A stretch of DNA of 64,000 nucleotides, from contig NZ_NFKR01000003.1 in NCBI RefSeq assembly GCF_002160495.1, positions 62,001 to 126,000 of the forward strand, in the 5' to 3' direction. A model generated the notes under the pieces. The model ran no database searches and was not told the DNA's origin. It was given only the letters and a program-made list of their open reading frames with translations. Shown here in pieces: positions 52,008-60,705 of the stretch. Origin of the DNA: Erysipelatoclostridium sp. An173. GTDB lineage: Bacteria > Bacillota_I > Bacilli_A > Erysipelotrichales > Coprobacillaceae. Within the stretch, counting starts at the first letter, position 1. Every line of letters begins with the position of its first letter. The position numbers were made by a program, and so were the translations under genes.

Positions 52008-52173
52008 TGATTAAATATATTTAGTACAAATTATTTATTAGATTCTTGTTTTTTTATGAAGAAAGATATAATTGATTGAAAAAATGTTATTATAAAAATA
52101 ATATATAATAACAATTTGATATTTTATGTTAGCTATATCAAAATATTGATAGGTAATAGAAAGGTTAACAAAT

Positions 52174-52553
52174 ATGGAAAAAAATTAATCGTATGTGTTC
52201 ATAATTCATGTCGTAGTCAAATAGCAGAAGTATTAGGAAAGAAATTTATGAATGACAAATATGAATTTTATTCATGTGGTACTAAGTTAAAACCGTAAAT
52301 AAATCAAGATGACATTAGACTTGTTAAAGAAAAATATCAAATTGATATGGAACAAGAACAATATAGTAAATTAGTACAAGATATTCTTGATGTTGATATT
52401 ACAATAAGCATGGGATGTAATATAGATTGTCCATATATAGGTAAAGAATTTGATGATAATTGGAATCTAGATGATTCAACCGGTAAAAATGATGATGAAT
52501 TTATTAAAGTTATCAAGGAAATAGAAAAAAGAATAAAGAGTTTAAATTACTAA
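52174..52553 (+). pseudogene. Arsenate reductase/low-molecular-weight phosphatase-type ArsC, broken
   Basis: The active loop VCVHNSCRSQIAEVLG and FYSCGTKLKP are followed by TAA at 52296-52298 where homologues have Gln; the same frame goes on INQDDIRLVKEKY and ITISMGCNIDCPYIG, with the later redox Cys residues. At the 5' end the natural ATG (52174) is out of frame: the A7 run at 52178-52184 lacks one A relative to MEKKLIVC. So one deletion and one nonsense change. Full length would be about 126 residues, normal for thioredoxin-coupled ArsC. Confidence 0.8.
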
Positions 52554-52584
52554 AAATGAGCTTTTAATTATAAGCTCATTTTTT
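52552..52584 (+). terminator. Terminator after the arsC pseudogene
   Basis: AAAAATGAGCTT (52552-52563) pairs with AAGCTCATTTTT (52572-52583), then T. It overlaps the stop codon. Confidence 0.8.
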
Positions 52585-52815
52585 ATAACATAAGTGTTTG
52601 CAAAGAGTAAAGTTATATCAAAAGTGGATAATAATCTTTAAGTAAAAAAAACTAACATTATATTATTTAGAAGAATAGAGAAAAATGATCAAGTGTTAAT
52701 GTAATTAAAAAACAAAGTTACACTGATGATATTTGGTGATGTTGAAATGCTATTAGAAGAAATTTATAATTAATAATAGGATGTTAAGATAAATGAAAAT
52801 TAAAGGTGGTGTAAT
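52585..52815. other. Gap with possible gene debris
   Basis: AT-rich. A 15-codon open stretch from 52725 (MIFGDVEMLLEEIYN) ends at a TAA and may be the tail of a lost gene. Nothing else is recognisable; the RBS GGTGG for the response regulator remnant is at the end. Confidence 0.3.
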
Positions 52816-53296
52816 ATGATTACGATATTGGTTGTAGATGACGATAAAAATACTCGTTTATTTATGAAAAGTTTATTAGAAAACGAGAATTATAATGTTG
52901 TTTTGGCTAATGATGGTAAAGATGCTTTAGAGTGTTTAGATCAAAAAGCAATTGATTTAATGATCGTTGATATTATGATGCCTAATTTTAATGGTTTCAG
53001 CTAAGCAAAAAACGATTGATCGTAAAATGGGATATTTAGTAGGAATTGATGATTATATGAGCAAACCAGTTGATGAAGAAGAGTTTATTTTAAAAATAAA
53101 AGCATTACTTCGTCGAGCTAAGATTAATGATGAACGAAAGATTCGCATTGGTGATGTGGTTTTAGATTATGACTCTTTTACGGTATCAAGAAAAGATGAA
53201 GTAGTTGAATTGCCAAAAAAGGAGTTTGAATTACTTTATAAATTACTATCTTATCCAGGAAAAATTTTTACCCGAATTCAATTAATGGATGAAATC
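52816..53296 (+). pseudogene. OmpR-type response regulator remnant with internal deletion and lost 3' end
   Basis: ITILVVDDDKNTRLFMKSL and DLMIVDIMMPNFNGF form the receiver start, with the acceptor Asp. At about 52995 a deletion of roughly 50 bases removes helix 3 to strand 4; the other frame resumes VSAKQKTIDRKMGYLVGIDDY and MSKPVDEEEF, then a winged-helix start RIGDVVLDYDSFTVSRK and KKEFELLYKLLSYPGK. At DEI (53296) it is replaced by an Rpn-type sequence, so the recognition helix is missing. No cognate kinase is present. Confidence 0.75.
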
Positions 53297-54328
53297 TGTA
53301 AAGTGCTTCTTAGTGATATGCAGATATTAGCGCATATTTTAAAATATGTCGTTGATGAATTAAAAGATTTCACGGTTGAAGAGATTGTGAAGATCATCCC
53401 ATCAAATATTACTCATGAACCGGTATATCCAGGTAATCGAGTAGTTAAAACAAGCAGTAATGAATCAATTATTCCTGGTGAAGGATTGCTAAGATTTGAT
53501 GTTTGTTTTGAACTAGATATTTCTGAAAAAAACAGTCAAAATGGCTGTAAGATACATAGATATCGAGGCTCAAAATAGTATTTACAATACTTATGAGATA
53601 GTAACAAGAGGGATTGCTTATACAAGTAGACTGATATCTAAGCAAGTTAAAACAGTAATTGATGTTGATAATTATCAAAAACTGCAAAAAAGCTATTCAA
53701 TCTGGCTGATGCTACAGGCACCGCTAAAATATGATGGAACGATCAGGACATATCATATCCAAGAAGAAGTATTATCAGGGGTAGAATTAAAAGAAAAAGG
53801 AACATACGACAAGATTAAGATAGCAACGATCTATACAAGCAGCAAACATGAAGTAAGCCAAAAATATGAAAAGAATGATGAATTATTAAGACCGGTAATG
53901 TTATTATTTGGAATGAGTGGAAGAAGTGCAAAAGAGATAAAGGAAATACTGGAAAAAGAATATGGTTTTAAAATGAGTAATGAACTAAAAGAAGGAGTGG
54001 AAAATATGTGTAACTTAGCACAGGGATTAATAGTAGAAAATCAGGCAATAGGAAGAAAAATTGGAAAAAAGAGGGGCTGATAGAAGGAAGAAAAGCTGGT
54101 AAAACAGAAGGTTTGTTAGAAGGACGAGCTAAAGAAAAATATGAAATACTAATAAATTTATTAGAACAAACCAATATTTCATTAAAGCAAGTAATGAAAA
54201 TAGTTGGATTAGTAAAGGAAGAAGAAATTAAAGAAATAACAGATAAATTAATAGCTGATTTATCATTAAAAGAAGGTTATATAAATGGAAGACCAACTAA
54301 TATAACAATAGAAAGAATAATTGGTTAA
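53297..54328 (+). pseudogene. Rpn/PD-(D/E)XK family nuclease remnant, frameshifted
   Basis: Without its own start, it continues in frame from the response regulator remnant: VLLSDMQILAHILKYVVDEL, NITHEPVYPGNRVVK and GLLRFDVCFELDI. Around 53535 the frame shifts by one and goes on VRYIDIEAQNSIYNTYEIV with RGIAYTSRLIS, the catalytic E-x-Q core (EAQ) of this family. A second shift at the A6 run near 54068 separates the C-terminal helical region (EGLLEGRAKEKYEILINLLE). The N-terminal part is missing. It differs clearly from the intact Rpn protein at 23802-24716. Confidence 0.75.
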
Positions 54329-54329
54329 A

Positions 54330-54385
54330 TAAAGAAAGCTAGTACAATGTCATTAAGTATTTAGTGATGTTATACTAGTTTTTTA
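54330..54385 (+). terminator. Imperfect hairpin after the Rpn remnant
   Basis: AGCTAGTA...ATGTCATTA and TAGTGAT...TATACTAGT pair imperfectly and are followed by a T-run. Confidence 0.5.
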
Positions 54386-54417
54386 TTATATAGTAGATTA
54401 TTAAAATATTTTAGTTT

Positions 54418-54440
54418 ATTTCTTAATTTAGGAAATCGAT
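54418..54440 (+). promoter_or_regulatory. 23-bp motif shared with the YoaK-type gene promoter
   Basis: ATTTCTTAATTTAGGAAATC-GAT (20 + 3 bases) recurs at 56445-56467 with only two differences. Its core TTTC-N9-GAAA is an inverted repeat. It lies 63 bases before the first DJ-1 gene. Likely operator for the RpiR regulator of the same operon. Confidence 0.6.
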
Positions 54441-54502
54441 TGAAGACTAAGTTAAAGAAAATAAAATAATAAGTGTAGAAAATAAAAGAGGAGGTATGAG
54501 AT

Positions 54503-55063
54503 ATGAAAAAAGCAGCGGTTTTAGTAGCACCGGGATTTGAAGAAGGTGAAACTTTAACGATCGTAGATATTATTCGTAGAGCTAATTTACAATGTGATAT
54601 GTTTGGATTTGATGATGTGGTAATGGGAGGACATGAAATTCAGGTACGTTGTGATAAAAGATTAAGTGAAGAAGTTATTGATTATGATATGGTTATTTTA
54701 CCTGGGGGATATGATGGAGCGGCTAATTTAAGAGATAGTAAGCTGGTTATGAAGATACTTCAGGAAATGAATGAAAAAAATAAATATATTTGTGCAATGT
54801 GTGCAGCCCCAATTGCATTGGAAAAAGCAAATCTTTTAGTAGATAAAAATTATACAGCTTATATCGGGTATGATAAAAAAATTAAGCAAGGTCATTATCT
54901 TGAAGATAAGGTAGTAATTGATGGAAATATCGTAACAAGTCGAGGACCAGCTACTGCATATGCATTTGCATATAAGCTTGTGGATTTATTAGGTGGCGAT
55001 TCTTTAGCGGTTAAAAAAAGAATGGTTTATTTCAATGCGTTTAATGTAAAGGAGGATGAGTAA
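54503..55063 (+). CDS. DJ-1/PfpI family protein (first paralogue)
   Basis: 186 residues. AAVLVAPGFEEGETLTIVDI opens the fold (conserved Glu), MVILPGGYDGAANLRDS and YICAMCAAPIALEKANLL contain the nucleophile-elbow Cys (second Cys of CAMC), followed by TSRGPATAYAFAYKLVD. This is the ThiJ/YajL-like 4-methyl-5(b-hydroxyethyl)-thiazole type annotation; known members protect from glyoxals or act as chaperones. RBS GGAGG. Nine bases of RBS lie in its end for the next gene. Confidence 0.9.
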   Translation: MKKAAVLVAPGFEEGETLTIVDIIRRANLQCDMFGFDDVVMGGHEIQVRCDKRLSEEVIDYDMVILPGGYDGAANLRDSKLVMKILQEMNEKNKYICAMCAAPIALEKANLLVDKNYTAYIGYDKKIKQGHYLEDKVVIDGNIVTSRGPATAYAFAYKLVDLLGGDSLAVKKRMVYFNAFNVKEDE

Positions 55064-55064
55064 C

Positions 55065-55616
55065 ATGGCAAAAGTTGCTGTATTGATGGCTGAAGGTTAT
55101 GAAGAAGGAGAAACATTGACAATAGTTGATTTATTAAAAAGAGCAGGGATTGAATGTAGTACCTTTAGCTTTGGTAAGGAATTTGTTAAAGGAATGCATG
55201 GTATGTATATTAAGGCCGATAAAATATTTGGTGAAGAAGTTAAAGAATATGATATGTTAGTATTACCTGGAGGGAGACCAGGTGGAGCTAATTTAAAAAA
55301 TAATCCAGATGTTATTAACATGGTTCGTTATTTTAATGAAAATAATAAATATTTAGCTGCTATGTGTTCAGGAACAATTGTTTTATCCGAAGCAAAAGTC
55401 ATTGAAGGAAAAAAAGTAACGGGTTATACTGGTTATGAAGATAAATTAATTGGTGGTCGATTTGTTGATGATGTAGTTGTTTTTGATCAAAATATCGTAA
55501 CAAGTCAAGGACCAGCGACTCCTTATCCATTTGCATTTAAAATTGCTGAGGTTTTTGGAAAAGATGTAACGGAAATGAAAGAAAGATTAATGTATAATTT
55601 TGCTGGTGGAAAATAG
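55065..55616 (+). CDS. DJ-1/PfpI family protein (second paralogue)
   Basis: 183 residues from the ATG at 55065, chosen because GGAGG (55051-55055) is 9 bases upstream; an ATG 9 bases earlier directly abuts that site. KVAVLMAEGYEEGETLTIVD, LPGGRPGGANLKNNP and LAAMCSGTIVLSEA (nucleophile Cys) mirror the first paralogue; SQGPATPYPFAFKIAE ends the domain. The two proteins are about half identical by eye, so the pair is an old duplication and may form a heterodimer. Confidence 0.9.
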   Translation: MAKVAVLMAEGYEEGETLTIVDLLKRAGIECSTFSFGKEFVKGMHGMYIKADKIFGEEVKEYDMLVLPGGRPGGANLKNNPDVINMVRYFNENNKYLAAMCSGTIVLSEAKVIEGKKVTGYTGYEDKLIGGRFVDDVVVFDQNIVTSQGPATPYPFAFKIAEVFGKDVTEMKERLMYNFAGGK

Positions 55617-55633
55617 AAAGTGAGTGATAGAGG

Positions 55634-56407
55634 ATGATCTATGATAAATTACCAATTGTATTTTTAAGTACTATTGCTAGTGAAAAGAAAGATTCAACAA
55701 ATAGCCAGATTGCATCATATATACTAGATCATCTTGATGAATTACAAAATATTGGCATTAAAAAGATGGCATCTGAATGTAGTGTTGCAATTAGCTCAAT
55801 TTCTCGATTTTGTAAAGAAATTGGTTTAAGAGATTTTGCAGAATTAAAAGAATTATTACTGTCGACAGATTTATATTTTGAAGAACAATCTACTTTAAAA
55901 TCACCTCAAGATCGTTTACATGACTATAGTAAAAAAGTTAAACAAAGTATTGAAATGGTTGAAGCTTCCATAGATATGGATGCTATAGCAGATTTATGTG
56001 ATGATATTTATAAATATCAAAGGGTAGCGATTTTTGGATTATTGAAAGCAGGAGCAGTTTCTCTTAATTTACAAGGAGATTTATTAATGCTTGGAAAACA
56101 GGTATATACTAATATTTCATATCAACAGCAAATGGAATATATAATGTCCGCTAACGAAGATGATCTTATTATAATTTTTTCTTATACCGGTTCATACTTT
56201 GACTATCAAGAGATAAGAGCTTTAAAAAACAAATTAAAGATACCTAAAATCTGGTTTATTTCCAGTGAAAAGAGTGAATTTCCAACTTTTTTAGATCGAA
56301 TAATTACATTTAAATCTTTACAAGATCAAAATAGTCATCCTTATCAGTTACAGTTTATTGCTAGTTTGATTGCGCAAGAGTATTCTAGAAAGCACAAGTT
56401 TAAATAA
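55634..56407 (+). CDS. MurR/RpiR family transcriptional regulator
   Basis: 257 residues. N-terminal HTH_6 (about 1-80) with MASECSVAISSISRFCKEIG, and a C-terminal SIS domain (about 105-250) with RVAIFGLLKAG, DLIIIFSYTGSYFD and KIWFISSEKSEF. SIS domains bind phosphosugars in most members. It follows the DJ-1 genes by 17 bases, so it may be autoregulated. The shared 23-bp motif upstream of this operon and of the next gene is the probable binding site. The effector cannot be read from the sequence. Confidence 0.9.
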   Translation: MIYDKLPIVFLSTIASEKKDSTNSQIASYILDHLDELQNIGIKKMASECSVAISSISRFCKEIGLRDFAELKELLLSTDLYFEEQSTLKSPQDRLHDYSKKVKQSIEMVEASIDMDAIADLCDDIYKYQRVAIFGLLKAGAVSLNLQGDLLMLGKQVYTNISYQQQMEYIMSANEDDLIIIFSYTGSYFDYQEIRALKNKLKIPKIWFISSEKSEFPTFLDRIITFKSLQDQNSHPYQLQFIASLIAQEYSRKHKFK

Positions 56408-56419
56408 CTTGTGTTTTTA
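56393..56419 (+). terminator. Terminator overlapping the end of the RpiR gene
   Basis: CACAAGTT (56393-56400) pairs with AACTTGTG (56406-56413), followed by five T. Confidence 0.8.
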
Positions 56420-56444
56420 TATATTTTAAACAAAATTAAATACC

Positions 56445-56467
56445 ATTTCTTAATTTAGAAAATCAAT
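56445..56467 (+). promoter_or_regulatory. Second copy of the 23-bp RpiR-type motif
   Basis: ATTTCTTAATTTAGAAAATC-AAT, 21 of 23 bases identical to 54418-54440. It lies 56 bases before the YoaK-type ATG. Supports joint control of that gene with the DJ-1 operon. Confidence 0.6.
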
Positions 56468-56522
56468 AGCTAATATAAAAGATATTAGCTATACTAAAAA
56501 AAGAAATGGAGGTAAAAAGTAT

Positions 56523-57194
56523 ATGGATAATAAAAACAATCAAAAATCAGAATCTTTTATACTTGCTAGTTTATTAGCTATTGTAGGTGGTTTTTTAGAT
56601 GCTTATACATTTTGTTGTCGTGATAAAGTTTTTGCTAATGCCCAAACTGGAAATATTGTTAGAGTTGGAATTACTCTAGCCAATGGTGAATATTATAAAA
56701 CGCTAAGATATTCAATTCCAATATTGGCTTTTTCGATTGGAGTATTACTTGCTATGTATATGAGAAATAAGAGTTATTCTAAATGTCATTGGCGTCAGGT
56801 AGTTTTATTTTTTGAAGCAATGATTATTGTAATTGTAAGCTTTATACCTATGAATAATATTTTAAATATTATATCAAACATACTTATTTCTTTTTTATGT
56901 GCAATGCAGGCCGAGAGTTTCCGAAAAGTTTTGGGGAAACCATTTTCATCAACTATGTGTACTGGAAATTTAAGAAGCGGGACAGAATATTTATATAATG
57001 CTTTGGCTAGTAAAGATTACAAACTACTAAAAAATATGATGCAATATCTATTGATCATTATTTCTTTTATTAGTGGAGCGTTTATAGGAGTATTGATCAC
57101 TAATGCATTATTAGAAAAAGCTATTCTAATATCTTTAATACCATTATTTATTTCAATCTATATTATGTCAGATAAAATAAATTATGGTATGTAA
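56523..57194 (+). CDS. YoaK/DUF1275 family membrane protein
   Basis: 223 residues, six hydrophobic segments. LLAIVGGFLDAYTFCCRDKV, FANAQTGNIVRVGITLA and AMQAESFRKVLGKPFSSTMC with TGNLRSGTEYL are the DUF1275 signatures. Function not known. RBS ATGGAGG. It shares an upstream motif with the DJ-1/RpiR operon. Confidence 0.9.
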   Translation: MDNKNNQKSESFILASLLAIVGGFLDAYTFCCRDKVFANAQTGNIVRVGITLANGEYYKTLRYSIPILAFSIGVLLAMYMRNKSYSKCHWRQVVLFFEAMIIVIVSFIPMNNILNIISNILISFLCAMQAESFRKVLGKPFSSTMCTGNLRSGTEYLYNALASKDYKLLKNMMQYLLIIISFISGAFIGVLITNALLEKAILISLIPLFISIYIMSDKINYGM

Positions 57195-57278
57195 AAATAA
57201 AATATTATTAAAATTACGCCATTATCTAATCTTTAAATAATGGAGCTTTATAAATTATAAAACGATAAGCTATCTTAA

Positions 57279-58187
57279 CTAATTATCAAAATTAAACAAA
57301 TTTTGTTTATCATTAATATTACAATTAGGTAGATGAGTAATATCATTGTTTAGTAACAAGGATAAAATATATTCAATATCTTCATCGAAAGAAATTACGT
57401 TTGTTTCATTTCCAGGCATTGGTTGAGGAAAATCTTTATTAAAGCGAATTAAATGAGCGTTTTTATATTGATATACTATTTTTTCAAAAGGATAACGAAT
57501 AATACCAGGGGTATTAAACCCCACTCCTAATTCTAAAAAGACGACATTATGTTCAAGGGCATTTTTTAAAAACTGGTTATAATCATGATTTTGTTTATAC
57601 CATGTTTTTGTAGTAACAAAATATTGATCTTTGTGAACATGAATATCCATTTTTCCATTACAAACTGGACAAACAGGAACAAGCGTAACTGGTATTTTAC
57701 AATTTTTTGTTTGATGAACCATAGAATCAATGAGCTGATGATTATAGTATACTTTATCATGACAACCATTTTTACACTGCAAATATATATAATTACCCTG
57801 GACTTCAAAATACTTTTGCATATCAAAGCCATTAATATTAAATTGATTATCAGCATTAGTAGTAATTATAAAATATTTTTTATGTTCAATAAGTTTTAAT
57901 AATTTTTGATAAACAGGGGTAGGTTTTGTATCATAAGTATTACACTTAATCATCCTTGCCCAATAAGCCCATTTTTCTTCTTCAGTTTTAAAATTATAAA
58001 AAGTACCACTATACATATCGTGGATGTTATATTGTTTTTCAAAATCATCGAAATATTGATTAAAGTGTTTACTACCATAATGAAAACCAGCTGCTTCTGA
58101 TAAACCGGCTCCAGCTCCGATAATAATATAATCACTATTTGCTATTAATTCTTTTGTTTTATTGATACGTTCATTAAAATTATTCAT
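57279..58187 (-). CDS. Class M sirtuin (SirTM)-like protein, first copy
   Basis: 302 residues. IIGAGAGLSEAAGFHYG is the NAD loop; ITTNADNQFNINGFDM replaces the usual TQNIDxLH and QGNY carries Gln in place of the catalytic His of deacetylase sirtuins, the mark of class M enzymes. A zinc ribbon uses CKNGC and CPVCNGK. ELGVGFNTPGIIRYPF is the C-terminal NAD region. Known SirTM proteins transfer ADP-ribose to lipoylated GcvH-L. It follows the nitroreductase by 12 bases, as second gene of a leftward pair. Confidence 0.85.
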   Translation of the reverse strand: MNNFNERINKTKELIANSDYIIIGAGAGLSEAAGFHYGSKHFNQYFDDFEKQYNIHDMYSGTFYNFKTEEEKWAYWARMIKCNTYDTKPTPVYQKLLKLIEHKKYFIITTNADNQFNINGFDMQKYFEVQGNYIYLQCKNGCHDKVYYNHQLIDSMVHQTKNCKIPVTLVPVCPVCNGKMDIHVHKDQYFVTTKTWYKQNHDYNQFLKNALEHNVVFLELGVGFNTPGIIRYPFEKIVYQYKNAHLIRFNKDFPQPMPGNETNVISFDEDIEYILSLLLNNDITHLPNCNINDKQNLFNFDN

Positions 58188-58199
58188 AAATAAACCTTT

Positions 58200-58775
58200 T
58201 TAATATTTATAAATACGTGATTTTCTTTCTTTGATTGCAGTTTTCCCTTTTTGATAACCAACAATAATATGATAAAAAGCACGATATTTTTTAGTATCGA
58301 TTTCCTTTTTTTCTAGTAGCGCTTTACCAAAGTCACTATTCATCGTTAAAGCGGCCCGTGAAATCATACAACTTCCAAGTCCCAATGCATGAGCCATTAG
58401 CATCATATTTTGACAAGCAACGCAACAATCTGCTTCACTAAAGATAAAATCTTTTGGACCTAATAAAGTAATTACTGTAGGAGCCCCATATAAGGCACTT
58501 TTAATATCAGGGTTATCTATTATACTTGGCTGTTCTTTACTTACGTATCGACCTTTGACTACGTGTGCAACTTGGCGACTGATTTTTCCTAACTGTTCAT
58601 TAATTTGTTTATCTTGAGTTACCAAAAATAGTATCGATTGTCGTCCACCGGCATTTGGTGCATATAGTCCAGCTTCTAAAATCATATCAAGTTGCTGGTC
58701 GTTAATTTGTTTATCTTCAAATGTTCGATAGCTTCTACGCGTTTTTATTAATTCTAATAATTCATTTGGATTCAT
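58200..58775 (-). CDS. Nitroreductase family protein
   Basis: 191 residues from the ATG at 58775 with TTGGAGG upstream; a start 15 bases earlier would sit on that site. LIKTRRSYRTFEDKQI (FMN phosphate Arg), GLYAPNAGGRQSILFLV and LMLMAHALGLGSCMI-type segments (here MMLMAHALGLGSC) form the FMN fold; GYQKGKTAIKERK ends it. It reduces flavin-accessible nitro or quinone compounds with NAD(P)H. Divergent from the Rrf2 gene and operonic with a SirTM gene, which points to redox stress. Confidence 0.88.
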   Translation of the reverse strand: MNPNELLELIKTRRSYRTFEDKQINDQQLDMILEAGLYAPNAGGRQSILFLVTQDKQINEQLGKISRQVAHVVKGRYVSKEQPSIIDNPDIKSALYGAPTVITLLGPKDFIFSEADCCVACQNMMLMAHALGLGSCMISRAALTMNSDFGKALLEKKEIDTKKYRAFYHIIVGYQKGKTAIKERKSRIYKY

Positions 58776-58924
58776 AATTATAACCTCCAATTTAACTATC
58801 TTAATTAGAATTTTTTATTTTGTTAAGAAGGCACTTTTTTGTGCTATAGTTACTTTTTGGTTAGAATTTAGCTATTATGCTAGATAGGATAAATAAAAAA
58901 ATTTTTTATATTAATATCTATAAA

Positions 58925-58943
58925 TGTAATAATTGACATTACA
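58925..58943 (+). promoter_or_regulatory. Rrf2-type operator TGTAA-N9-TTACA over the -35 element
   Basis: TGTAA (58925-58929) and TTACA (58939-58943) are inverted with a 9-base spacer that holds TTGACA (58933-58938), the likely -35; a TATAAT hexamer follows at 58954-58959. Binding would block the promoter of the Rrf2 gene. Two more copies lie before the MFS gene. Confidence 0.65.
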
Positions 58944-58984
58944 TTTAAAAATATATAATATATACATAGAAAGGGGAGCTATTT

Positions 58985-59425
58985 ATGCAAATTTCAAGTC
59001 GATTTACAATTGCAGTTCATATATTTGCGTGTATTGATACATTTGAAAAAGATCAAAAAATTACAAGTGATTTTTTATCCGCAAGCATTAACGTTAATCC
59101 AGTAATTATTAGAAAAATACTTTCTTCACTTAAAAAAAGTGGTCTTATTAATGTATTGCGAGGAACCGGTGGAACAACAATTGCTAAACCATTAGATCAA
59201 ATAACTTTATTAGATATATTTCAGTCAGTAGAATGTCTTGAAGATGGTAAACTTTTTCATTTTCATGAAAATCCTAATGCCAATTGTCCAGTAGGTAAAA
59301 ATATTCATAGTATTTTAGATGATAAATTATTAAGGGTTCAAAAAGCTATGGAAAATGAATTAGCCTCTATTACATTAGAAGATGTTATTAATGATACAAG
59401 GTATTATGTAAAAAATAATGGTTGA
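58985..59425 (+). CDS. Rrf2 family transcriptional regulator
   Basis: 146 residues. MQISSRFTIAVHIFACIDT and SASINVNPVIIRKILSSLKK form the winged helix, GLINVLRGTGGTTIAKPLD the wing. Instead of the three Cys of IscR/NsrR it has a single Cys in the effector region (NANCPVGKN) plus a HFHEN stretch, so it probably does not hold a normal iron-sulfur cluster; a thiol- or metabolite-sensing YwnA-like role fits better. Its own promoter and that of the next gene contain TGTAA-N9-TTACA. Confidence 0.9.
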   Translation: MQISSRFTIAVHIFACIDTFEKDQKITSDFLSASINVNPVIIRKILSSLKKSGLINVLRGTGGTTIAKPLDQITLLDIFQSVECLEDGKLFHFHENPNANCPVGKNIHSILDDKLLRVQKAMENELASITLEDVINDTRYYVKNNG

Positions 59426-59429
59426 AATT

Positions 59430-59457
59430 AGTAATCTTAGATGATTACTTTTTTTAT
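59430..59457 (+). terminator. Terminator after the Rrf2 gene
   Basis: AGTAATC (59430-59436), loop TTAGAT, GATTACT (59443-59449), then T-run. Confidence 0.85.
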
Positions 59458-59466
59458 TTTATTAAT

Positions 59467-59527
59467 TGTAACCATTGACATTACAACAGAATAAGATTAT
59501 ATTATAGATGTAATAGAAATAGTTACA
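59467..59527 (+). promoter_or_regulatory. Two Rrf2-type operators in the MFS promoter
   Basis: TGTAA-N9-TTACA at 59467-59485 (spacer holds TTGACA at 59475-59480) and again at 59509-59527, 42 bases apart, about four helical turns. A TTATAT/TATTAT -10 region lies between them, so the pair brackets the promoter. Confidence 0.65.
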
Positions 59528-59545
59528 ATTAAAGAGGGAGCGAAT

Positions 59546-60678
59546 ATGAAAGAAAAATTGTGGACAAAAGAATACTTATTTTCACTATTATTAGTATTTG
59601 GGGTTAATATGGGATATGCCCTATTAAATTCTGTTATAGCCATTTATGGAACAGTTTTAACATCATCTAGTGTAATGGGTGGCTATATGATAACAGTATT
59701 TACGATATCAGCATTATTTGTTAGATTATTTATTAAAAAGTTAAACGAAAAATTTAGTAATAAGGTATTGTTGATATTTGGATTATGTTTAACGGTTATC
59801 GCTTCAATAGGTTATTGTCTAGCTAATGACATTGTCACTTTTCTTATTTTTAGAATGATTCATGGTTTTGGTTTTGGAATAAGTTTAACTTGTGCCACTG
59901 CTATTAGTAATGAATATGTACCTAGTTCTAGATTAAGCGAAGGGGTTGGCTTTACATTTTCTGCTAATACTATTGCTAATGCGATTGGACCAACAATTGC
60001 TTTAGAAATATTAGGTGAAAAATATACTAACTTTTTTACATTGTTTGCAGTATTATTAATTATTTCAGCTGTTATACTTGGTTTATCATTATTTGTAAAA
60101 AGTAATACAAAGGCTCAAAAAGTAAATAATGAACATCAATCATATAATGGCGTTATTATTGCTTGTGTATTCTTTTTAGCAACGTTTTGCCAAGGAGCAG
60201 TGAATAGTTTTTTAACTTCATATACAAAAGAATTGAATTTTGGCAATATTGGATTATTTTTTACACTTATGGCTATCGTAACTTTTATTTCAAGATTTTT
60301 TCAAGAAAAATACAGAATATATTTGGATTAAAAAAATTAAGTTTTATTTTATCAATAATAATGGCAGTAAGCATTGCTTTAATAGCTTTCATTCAAAATG
60401 AATTTCAACTATTTTTATTAGCGATTCCATTAGGTTTGTCAACGGGATTACTTTTTCCAATATTCAATTATCGAATTATCCAGACTGTTGATCCATCACA
60501 GTTTGCTTTTGCAACATCAATATATTATTGTGGACTTAATATTGGATATGGATTAGGAGCAGTTGTTTGGGGTTATGTTAGTCAATTCTTTGGTTATCAA
60601 GTTCTTTATGTTGTTGCTGCTTTATTGATAGTCGTAATGATTGTTTTTGATCAAATTGTTTATCAAAAAGTTAATTAA
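59546..60678 (+). pseudogene. MFS drug-efflux-type transporter, single frameshift
   Basis: The first frame covers about eight helices: VFGVNMGYALLNSVIAIYG, RMIHGFGFGISLTCATAI and YVPSSRLSEGVGF. At the T6 run 60296-60301 the frame leads to a stop at 60331; one more T continues ISRFFSRKIQNIFGLKKLSF into the second frame (60361 on), with GLSTGLLFPIFNYRII and the last helices. Restored length is about 377 residues, right for an MFS exporter. TTTTTTC could also be a -1 slippery site. Rrf2 operators control it. Confidence 0.78.
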
Positions 60679-60705
60679 AAGCAAAAGGTATTAAGGAGGT
60701 TTAAG

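Noticed and set aside
57585-57899. Plus-strand ORF of 104 codons
   Set aside because: It is the antisense of the SirTM gene, whose zinc ligands and NAD motifs are conserved on the minus strand.
58925-59527. CRISPR-like or integration repeats
   Set aside because: Only three short inverted repeats with unrelated surroundings, all at promoters; operator sites explain them.
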